The translations under genes were made by a program, and so were the position numbers. DNA of 10,032 nt from assembly GCA_937911795.1 (NCBI GenBank), contig CALDPJ010000391.1:1-10032 (forward strand), written 5' to 3'. The notes under the pieces are model-generated. The model saw nothing but the letters and a program-made list of their open reading frames with translations, was not told the origin of the DNA and did not search any database. Source of the DNA: an uncultured Flavobacteriales bacterium (GTDB lineage Bacteria; Bacteroidota; Bacteroidia; Flavobacteriales_D; SKUL01). Shown here piece after piece: positions 1-6,700 of the stretch (positions are counted from its first letter, which is position 1; each line of letters opens with the position of its first letter).

Positions 1-1
1 G

Positions 2-430
2 GATGCCCTTTATGCGAAGGAAATCCTTAAGCCCAAGACAGAACTAAAAGCCATGCATGATGTCACCGAAGGCGGCGTGGTAGGGGCGATAGTTGAGATG
101 GCTGTTGCTTCGGGATGCGGGTTTATTGTGGAGGATGAAAAAATTCCCGTGGGAGAAGCGCAACGGCAGATCACGGACTTATTCGATATCGATCACCGGT
201 TTTGCATCGGTGCGGGATCTATGGTAATGGCAGTCAAAAAAGGCAAAGAGGAATTATTGGTCCGTCATCTCAACAGCCATTCGATCAAAGCGTCGATCGT
301 AGGCGAGATGACTCCCAGCGTCGACGGGTATAAGCTGTTGCGTGAAGGGATGAAGGAAAACTTGGACTTTGATGGAATCGACCCGTACTGGGAAGCATTT
401 CATAAAGCCTATAAAATGGGATTAAAATGA
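2..430 (+). CDS. AIR synthase-related / HypE-like protein, 3' part only (5' end outside window)
   Basis: The reading frame is open from base 2 and runs into the first in-window ATG (base 53) without a break, so this is the C-terminal part of a longer gene and that ATG is internal. The visible 142 residues look like the C-terminal domain of the AIR synthase superfamily (PurM, HypE, SelD, ThiL). The HDVTEGG segment just after the internal Met matches the conserved HDxTxGG-like motif of HypE/PurM-type proteins, and a GAGSMVMAV strand follows. Family members use ATP to phosphorylate or dehydrate a substrate; the substrate here cannot be read from the sequence. The stop overlaps the ATG of the ThiE-like gene (ATGA), which suggests translational coupling and perhaps a thiamine-related role. 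The protein does not show the typical ThiL DxSDG signature, so I do not call it thiL. Superfamily is fairly secure; function is open. Confidence 0.75.
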   Translation, partial: DALYAKEILKPKTELKAMHDVTEGGVVGAIVEMAVASGCGFIVEDEKIPVGEAQRQITDLFDIDHRFCIGAGSMVMAVKKGKEELLVRHLNSHSIKASIVGEMTPSVDGYKLLREGMKENLDFDGIDPYWEAFHKAYKMGLK

Positions 431-720
431 ACAAGGATATGCAAATAAAAGATGGGATTTATCTGGTGTTAGACCCCTCTCTTGACAAGCAGATATTATT
501 GACAAAACTTGAGCGGGCCTTAGAAGGAGGCGTACAGCTGATACAAATTTGGGATAACTGGCCAGATTCCTTTGAGATGGCCGACAAACATCAGCTAATT
601 GACGCCCTCGACGGGGTTGCCCGCCGTTATGCTGTCCCGGTCTTAATCAATGAGGAATGGACGCTATTGAAGAACGAAGCGCTATCCGGCATCCATTTTG
701 ATCGGATCCCTGAAAATTGA
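427..720 (+). pseudogene. ThiE/TenI-like thiamine-phosphate synthase family protein, N-terminal half only
   Basis: The 97 residues match the first half of the ThiE TIM barrel: strand 1 (GIYLVLDPSL, 10-19), the ALEGGVQLIQIW helix-strand (31-42), the VPVLINEEW strand (70-78), and the SGIHFD strand (87-92) corresponding to GVHLGQ of ThiE. ThiE proteins usually have about 200-220 residues, so roughly half the barrel is missing. ThiE joins HMP pyrophosphate to thiazole phosphate to make thiamine phosphate in the cytoplasm. The usual Q-x-R-x-K substrate-binding stretch is replaced by QIWDNWP, and the ND of the following strand is NE, so even a full-length version might be a divergent paralogue rather than a true synthase. 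Its start overlaps the upstream stop by 4 nt. Its stop lies inside sequence that reads on the opposite strand as conserved ettA, so the 3' end looks replaced rather than natural. It is very unlikely to fold as a functional barrel. Confidence 0.7.
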
Positions 721-2038
721 AGCGCGAAACATACGCCCGCGAATTGATGGTTACTCCACCGACTTCAATGACTTCGTTTCCACCGGAAATGACGTCGAAA
801 ACCGTTTTGTCCGGATCGAGTGCTGCATGGGTTTGATCGACATAAGCGGCTTTTACCGTTTCGCCAATTTTGATTTCACCGGCATCGGGCTTTTCTTCGC
901 CCATGATGATTTTAAATAGCGTTGATTTACCTGCTCCGTTGGGTCCGATTACGCCAACGATTCCGGCCGGCGGCATTTTAAAACTCAGGTCTTCGTACAA
1001 CAACTTATCGCCATAAGCTTTAGACAATCCAATGGCTTCGATTACCTCCGAACCAAGTCGCGGCCCGTTTGGAATCGGTAGTTCGAGTGTAGCTTCTTTC
1101 TCTTTGGCGTCTACACTCAGCATTTTATCGTAATTGTTCAGACGCGCCTTGTTTTTGGTATGCCGTCCTTTCGGATTCATGCGCACCCAATCGAGCTCCC
1201 GCACCAGCATTTTCTGGCGTTTCGAAACAGTTTTTTCTTCCTGTGCCAGTCGTTTTGATTTCTGATCGAGCCACGAGCTGTAATTGCCTTTCCACGGAAT
1301 GCCTTCGCCACGGTCTAGCTCCAGAATCCATCCGGCTACATTGTCGAGGAAATACCGGTCGTGCGTTACGCAGATCACGGTGCCTTTGTATCGTGCAAGG
1401 TGCTGCTCCAACCAATCGACAGATTCGGCATCGAGGTGGTTGGTCGGCTCATCCAGCAATAGCACATCGGGCTCCTGTAGCAGCAATCGACACAATGCCA
1501 CACGGCGTTTTTCACCTCCCGAGAGATTTTTTATCGAAGCATCACCATCCGGAGTACGCAATGCGTCCATGGCAATGTTGAGCCTGCTGTCGAGGTCCCA
1601 CCCGTTCATGGCGTCGATGCGATCCTGAACCGCAGCCTGGCGGTCGATCAACTTCTGCATTTTGTCCGGATCGTTGAGGATTTCCTCATCACCGAAACTG
1701 TTGTTGATATCTTCAAATTCTTTCAGCGCGTCGGTTACTTCCTTCACCCCTTCCTCCACAATTTCACGTACTGTTTTGCTTTCGTCAAGTTCCGGCTCCT
1801 GCGATAACATCCCTACAGAATATCCGTCGTCGCTCCACACTACATCGCCCTGAAATTGGGTATCCTGCCCCGCGATGATGCGCATCACGGTTGATTTACC
1901 GGCACCGTTGGCACCGATGATACCGATTTTGGCCCCGTAATAAAAAGACAGGTAAATATTTTTTAGAATATGCTTGCCGGATGGGGTGGTCTTATTGACC
2001 CGAACCATCGAAAAAATTACTTTTTTATCGTCTGACAT
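647..2038 (-). pseudogene. ettA: EttA-type ABC-F translational ATPase, 3'-truncated in NBD2
   Basis: The 463-residue frame matches energy-dependent translational throttle protein EttA (ABC-F), a cytoplasmic ATPase that binds the ribosomal E site. NBD1 is complete: Walker A GANGAGKST (42-50), an acidic arm insertion (about 90-145), signature LSGGE (172-176), Walker B DVLLLDEP (191-198) and switch His226. The linker (about 245-325) follows, including the basic WVRMNPKGRHTKNKAR stretch. NBD2 has Walker A GPNGAGKST (366-374) and runs to FNFQGSDQN (441-449). Homology then stops: the last 15 codons are antisense to the thiE-like gene. EttA proteins are about 555 residues long, so about 100-110 residues are lost, including the second signature, Walker B and switch His. 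ATP sites in ABC dimers pair the Walker A of one NBD with the signature of the other, so at least the site needing the NBD2 signature is absent. The ATG start has a -7 promoter element about 20 nt upstream. Identity is secure; activity is doubtful. Confidence 0.88.
690..706. other. Join between thiE-like and ettA sequence
   Basis: Reading rightward, ThiE similarity (SGIHFD) is clear to about 702. Reading leftward on the other strand, EttA similarity (FNFQGSDQN) is clear down to 695. The shared stretch includes ATTTTGATC and then GGATCC, which codes for ThiE-like HFD on one strand and EttA SDQN on the other, so the exact crossover cannot be placed. Two convergent genes losing their 3' ends at one point indicates a single deletion or an artificial join. 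Two GATC sites lie within the stretch. Confidence 0.7.
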
Positions 2039-2058
2039 GGTTTGTGAAATTGGATTCG

Positions 2059-2066
2059 CAAAGGTA
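2059..2066 (-). promoter_or_regulatory. Bacteroidota -7 promoter element of ettA (TACCTTTG)
   Basis: On the minus strand TACCTTTG matches the Bacteroidota -7 consensus TAnnTTTG perfectly and sits 20 nt upstream of the ettA ATG. A TTG (complement of 2083-2085) lies 16 nt further upstream as a possible -33 element; that spacing is slightly short for the usual 17-23. It implies that ettA can be transcribed separately from rimK, with a very short leader. Confidence 0.55.
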
Positions 2067-2091
2067 GCGAAATAGCAGACATCAAAAAGTA

Positions 2092-3012
2092 TTACGCCCC
2101 CACCTTATCCGGCTTTTTCCCCTTTATCTGGTGCTTCTCGATGAATTGAATGATCTCTCCGGCAATGTCGATTCCGGTGGCTTCTTCAATGCCTTTTAAT
2201 CCCGGAGAAGAATTCACCTCGAGCACGAGCGGTCCGCGATGGCTGATGATCATATCCACCCCGGCAAGATTCAACCCCATGGCTTTCGCCGCACGAAGAG
2301 CGAGTTTGCGTTCGGCAGGTTTTAGTTTGATGCTGGTTGCTGCTCCGCCCCGATGCAGGTTCGACCGGAACTCTCCTTCGGCGCCTTGTCGTTTCATGGC
2401 GCCCACCACTTTTCCATTCACAACAAAGGCACGGATATCTGCGCCGCCGGCTTCTTTGATGTATTCCTGAATCAGCATGTTCGCATTCAAACCGTGGAAT
2501 GCCTCAATAACTGCATTGGCCGCCTTTCTGGTTTCGGCGAGAACTACACCAATTCCCTGTGTTCCTTCGAGGAGTTTTATTACGTAAGGCGAATGCCCGA
2601 TTTCTTTCAAAAGCGAATCGATTTGCCGCGGGTTACGGGCAAATATTGTCTTTGGAATATCGATTTCATGTCGTGAAAAAATCTGGGTGCTACGAAGCTT
2701 ATCACGCGAGCGAACAATTGAAATAGACGAGTTCACTGCAAATACGTTCATCATTTCAAACTGGCGTACAACCGCCGTTCCGTACATCGTAACGGATGCC
2801 CCGATTCTTGGAATTACCGCATCGATTCCTTCGAGGGGTTTGCCGTTGTAATAAATCATCGGGTTGAGCTTTTCGCCAATCATGGCACAATTGAGATGAT
2901 CGAGCACAACTACCTCGTGGCCACGTTCGCGGGCAGCTTCAACCAGTCTGCTGGTACTGTACAATTTAGGATTCCGTGAAAGAACGGCGATCTTTAAACT
3001 CTTAATGTTCAT
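2092..3012 (-). CDS. rimK: RimK-type ATP-grasp glutamate ligase
   Basis: The 306 residues match RimK (about 300 aa in E. coli), a cytoplasmic ATP-grasp enzyme that adds glutamates to the C-terminus of ribosomal protein S6. Related enzymes act on other acceptors, so the target in this organism is inferred. The N-terminal Rossmann-like domain (KIAVLSRNPKLYSTSRL, 7-23) is followed by the ATP-grasp fold: VIKLLEGTQGIGVVL (144-158) with the nucleotide-binding Lys and the Gly-rich loop, IQEYI (181-185), DIRAFVVNGKVVGAMKR (192-208), and the metal ligands in GVDM and LEVNSSPG (Asp253, Glu265, Asn267). All key residues are present and the length is normal, so it should be active. It starts at ATG 3012, overlapping the protease stop by 4 nt (ATGA), which implies coupled translation. 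The TAA stop lies 53 bp before the ettA start. Confidence 0.92.
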   Translation of the reverse strand: MNIKSLKIAVLSRNPKLYSTSRLVEAARERGHEVVVLDHLNCAMIGEKLNPMIYYNGKPLEGIDAVIPRIGASVTMYGTAVVRQFEMMNVFAVNSSISIVRSRDKLRSTQIFSRHEIDIPKTIFARNPRQIDSLLKEIGHSPYVIKLLEGTQGIGVVLAETRKAANAVIEAFHGLNANMLIQEYIKEAGGADIRAFVVNGKVVGAMKRQGAEGEFRSNLHRGGAATSIKLKPAERKLALRAAKAMGLNLAGVDMIISHRGPLVLEVNSSPGLKGIEEATGIDIAGEIIQFIEKHQIKGKKPDKVGA

Positions 3013-3452
3013 GGGTTAATTAAATGATTTTCACTGACATCCACTATAAAACGGTTGCGGAGGAATTTTCTTCCTAACAAAGCTGCATGCTTCATATCCG
3101 CCCGGTTGGTGAGTGTAAAAGTGGTCATATAGGTTTTATCGCCGAAAATCATGGGAAGTCGAACTGCATAGCGCTGCTGAACCTGTCCGTTCGAACTCTT
3201 TACTTTTCGTCGTGTGAATTTCTGAAATCGCACTACTTTCCGTGAATTCTGCATAAATCTTACACACAATACTTCTACCCCTTTGTTTTTTTCAACATTT
3301 ACTGAATAACAATGCAATGCGGAAGTCTGGGCACCGGTATCTACCCGGGCAAGCAAAGGTGATTTCCTGATCTCCGGAAGGTAAATCAGTTCCTTACTAC
3401 CAATGATTTTCTTCTCCGCTTTTTCTGCAGATCCCGATTTTGTTTCACTCAT
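3009..3452 (-). CDS. rimB: RimB-like retropepsin-fold protease (annotated as ATP-dependent zinc protease family)
   Basis: The 147-residue protein belongs to the family often annotated as 'ATP-dependent zinc protease' (PF05618), whose fold resembles retroviral aspartic proteases. The hallmark is ARVDTGAQTSALHC (35-48), with catalytic Asp38 in the DTGA motif, and the RADMKHAALLGRKFL block (117-131) typical of the C-terminal half. In several bacteria the gene sits beside rimK; the Pseudomonas homologue RimB acts with RimK on S6 tails. The 4-nt overlap with rimK here supports the same partnership. I chose the ATG at 3452. The frame also opens from a TTG at 3500, but a perfect -7 promoter octamer lies between the two starts, so the TTG is probably upstream of the transcript. 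The first 18 or so residues are charged and poorly conserved, with no signal peptide, so it should be cytoplasmic. Family identity is strong; the name rimB rests on context. Confidence 0.85.
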   Translation of the reverse strand: MSETKSGSAEKAEKKIIGSKELIYLPEIRKSPLLARVDTGAQTSALHCYSVNVEKNKGVEVLCVRFMQNSRKVVRFQKFTRRKVKSSNGQVQQRYAVRLPMIFGDKTYMTTFTLTNRADMKHAALLGRKFLRNRFIVDVSENHLINP

Positions 3453-3478
3453 TCTATCGATTGATATGTGCAGGGGGT

Positions 3479-3486
3479 CAAAGGTA
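3479..3486 (-). promoter_or_regulatory. Bacteroidota -7 promoter element of the rimB-rimK operon (TACCTTTG)
   Basis: On the minus strand TACCTTTG is a perfect TAnnTTTG match, with an A/T-rich stretch immediately upstream and the rimB ATG 26 nt downstream. No clear TTG lies 19 nt further up. Its position rules against the TTG start at 3500 and gives a leader of roughly 20 nt. Confidence 0.55.
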
Positions 3487-3540
3487 TTTTTTTTGACCAA
3501 TGAATAAAAAATACAGCCTCAATTGTTCCATAAAAAATCG

Positions 3541-3553
3541 TGGTTCGCAACCA
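3541..3553. repeat. Short perfect inverted repeat (TGGTT-CGC-AACCA)
   Basis: A 5-bp stem with a 3-nt loop. On the minus strand it is followed after 3 nt by six T residues (complement of 3532-3537), the layout of a weak intrinsic terminator for leftward transcripts arriving from the right. The stem is short, so an operator half or chance are equally possible. Confidence 0.3.
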
Positions 3554-3565
3554 TGAGAAAAAATT

Positions 3566-3598
3566 GGTTTGAAAACAGTGTCCATCACTATTCAAACC
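3566..3598. repeat. Two-part inverted repeat in the divergent intergenic region
   Basis: GGTTTGAA (3566-3573) pairs with TTCAAACC (3591-3598) over 8 bp. Inside it AGTG (3577-3580) pairs with CACT (3586-3589) around the loop TCCAT. It lies about 160 bp upstream of the large surface-protein gene and about 110 bp from the rimB start. No T-run follows on the plus strand, so it is more likely an operator or a leader-RNA hairpin than a terminator. The rest of 3487-3755 holds no gene and no TAnnTTTG promoter on the plus strand that I can see. Confidence 0.4.
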
Positions 3599-3755
3599 CG
3601 GATCACTTAAAATAGTTTAATGAAAACTGGCGCCCCATAAGCCGTTAACAATCTTCCCTTTCTACACGTCTTGTGAATATCTGCTGAAGGTTTTCCGAAA
3701 CCATACGTGGTGCACAACGTATCAGGAAATTGATGAATCAGATGAATTGAACGCT

Positions 3756-6700
3756 ATGAGCTATACAGCTAATCATTTATTGAAGGTCTTTCCTGCACTG
3801 ATTATCGGGCTATGTCCATTCATTGTTCAAGGTCAGTTCACCGCAGATCTCACCTCAACGGAGAACACCAACTGTTCCGGTACACAATGTGATTACGATG
3901 GTCCGAGTATCTTGATTAACGAATTAATGATGACCCCCTTGTCGGGTGACGGATCGCTGTGGGGTGGTTCATTTAATCAGGCCGGTGAATGGATAGAATT
4001 ATACAATCCGAATATCTGCGAACCCATTGATATTTCCTGTTATTACCTGGGAAACAATGCCAATGATAACAGTCCTTATCCGGGTGGTTACGTCATTCCT
4101 CCGGGAACGGTAGTGCCACCCGCTGGATTTGCCCTCATTCGCGGTGTGAACGCCGCCCCTGTACCCTCAGCATTACTGGTAGAAAACGGAGGTAATGTGG
4201 TAGAACTGGTGGTAACCGGAGAAGGTGTTTGTGTGGGTGGTGGATCGCGGCTCTGGTTTCCTAATGCAGGTGGTTGGTTCGCATTTTACGACAACAACGG
4301 AGTTCCCCAGGACGCTGTTTCGTGGGCCAATCAATCTAATATTGATAAAGTTCCATGTGTTCCAGTTCTTGGTGGTTGCAATTTTAGTGGTCCATTAGCC
4401 AGCTATAATGATTTCCCTAATGACCGAAAGGAATACATTCTCAATCAATCTTCTGCGAATTTTCAGGGTAGCAGCCATCGGCGTATTCCGGATGGGGGCG
4501 CATGGGGTAGTCCCGGCAGCCCGACCTATGCTACCTGCAATTCGGGTTGTGTAGATGTTGATTTTTCGGTTTGCAACGGAACCGCTACTGCAACTCCTCA
4601 AGGAGGCGTTGCGCCCTACACTTTTCTTTGGGACGATGTTCAGAATCAAACCACTCAGACTGCAGAACAACTTTGCGCGGGTGAGTATTGCGTGACGATC
4701 ATAGACGCCCTTAATGATACGATTCAGCAATGTGTAATTGTCGTAGACGCTTCTTATGAACAGCACATTACTGACGGGTTTTGTGAAGGAGATACCTATA
4801 CCCTGCCCGACAACAGCACCGTTACCGAAGCGGGAGAATATACGCTGATGTTTCAGACTGCCGGCGATTGCGACAGTTTGATTACGGTTGAACTGGAAAT
4901 GTACCCGGTTTATCACTACGATCTTACCGCCGAAATTTGCGCCAACGATGTGTATACATTGCCCGATGGAACAGAAGTTTCAGAAACCGGAATCTATGAA
5001 CAGACATTTCAGACCATTCATGGTTGCGACAGTACTTACACCGTTGATTTAACTGTTATTCCGGGGATCAATGTGCCGGTGAGCGCGGAAATCTGTCACG
5101 GATCGTCCTATGTACTCCCCGATGGAACCGAAGTGGATGAAGCCGGACTGTATGAGGTTTTGATTTCCGGAAGTCCGGCCTGTGATACATTGTATGTGGT
5201 AGATGTCCAGGTATACGACCCCATTCAAATCGATACTGATTTATACGAAAACATTTCCTGTTCGGGACAAGCGGATGGCACCATATCCCTTTCGGTATCC
5301 GGAGGAACAGCACCCTATACTTATGCATGGTCCGATGGTGTAGATCACGGTTCAGAAGCAACTGGCCTGGATGCAGGAACCTATACGGTATTAGTTTCCG
5401 ACGAGAATAACTGCGAAAACGAAGCGACTTTCGAAATTTCGGAACCACTGTCGGTTGCACTCACCGCAATATCCGATACTTTGATTTGTTTCGGAACCGA
5501 ACTCAACCTCACAGCACTGGCAACCGGCGGAACCGGCGACTTCGAATACCACTGGAGCCATACAACCTCCACCAACGCCACGAGCAATGTTACCCCGGAA
5601 GATGATGCGACTTACACCGTTTCAGCAACCGATGAAAACGGCTGCACTACCGAAACAATTACAATAAATGTATCAGTCATTACCATGCAATCGGAATTGT
5701 TGGAAACTCTTCCCGGCACACCGGTATGTCAAGGCGAAGAAACTACGGTCGAAGCTTTCTACAACGGAGATCATCCACCCTATCACTACACCTGGAGCCA
5801 TGGATTGCCAGATGGTCCTGGTCCGCATGTAGTCAGCCCCGAAGAAACAACCTCTTACACCGTAACGGTTTCTGACGACTGTGGAAATTCTGTTTCCGCA
5901 GAAATGGAAATTATCATCCGGTCTTTACCCGTTGCCGAAGTGCTATCAAATGATGTGAGTTGCAATGGTCTGGAAGATGGTAGCGCGGAAATCGTCGTCA
6001 CCGGAGGAACACCGGATTACAACTATGTCTGGTCAAACGGTAATGCTACAAGTTCTGCTGAAAACCTGGCCCCAGGTAGTTACTATGTTTTTGTTTTCGA
6101 TGCTTTTCAGTGCGCCAATATTGCTGCCGTTACTATCGCCGAACCTGCAGTAGTAGAATTGCAAGCCAATGCTGACACACTTATTTGTCTTGGAACATCG
6201 GCGGAATTAAACGCGACAGCCACTGGAGGCACAGAAAATTTCACCTATCACTGGAATGAAAATCTGACCGATCAGTCTTCACACCTGGTGAGTCCGGAAA
6301 ACACGACTGCTTACTCTGTATATGCCAGCGATGAAAACGGATGTCAGTCAGAAACAATTGAAATGACGGTTGAAGTCATTACGATGGAAGCTGATTTGCT
6401 GACCATCACTCCCGGTGATCCGGTTTGTTCCGGAGGATCTTCAGAAGTTGTGGCCAGTTATGACGGTGCCCACCCGCCCTACTCTTATGTCTGGAGCAAT
6501 GGTCTTCCCGACGGGCCGGGACCACATTCAGTAAGTCCGGATGAGACAGCAAACTATTCTGTTACGGTAAGCGATTTATGTGGCAACAGCGTTACCGGGA
6601 CCACAACGATTGAAATTTATCCGAATCCGGAACCAATACTCGGCGAAGTTTCCGAAGTAATTTGTCACGGTGAATCCAACGGTACTGCAACCGTTCTCGT

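Noticed and set aside
427..720. A naturally short, complete small protein of 97 residues
   Set aside because: The sequence follows the ThiE barrel only halfway, and the stop lies in sequence that is conserved ettA on the other strand, so the end is a product of the join.
1125..1628. Overlapping open frames on both strands inside ettA
   Set aside because: The region codes for the conserved EttA NBD1 and linker. The alternative frames give low-complexity Arg/Ser-rich products with no homology I recognise.
3453..3500. Longer form of the RimB-like protease from TTG at 3500
   Set aside because: A perfect TAnnTTTG promoter element lies inside the extension and the extra 16 residues show no family similarity, so the ATG at 3452 is preferred.
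3747..3755. TTG start three codons upstream of the surface-protein ATG
   Set aside because: The ATG at 3756 already gives a full signal peptide; the TTG adds only three residues.
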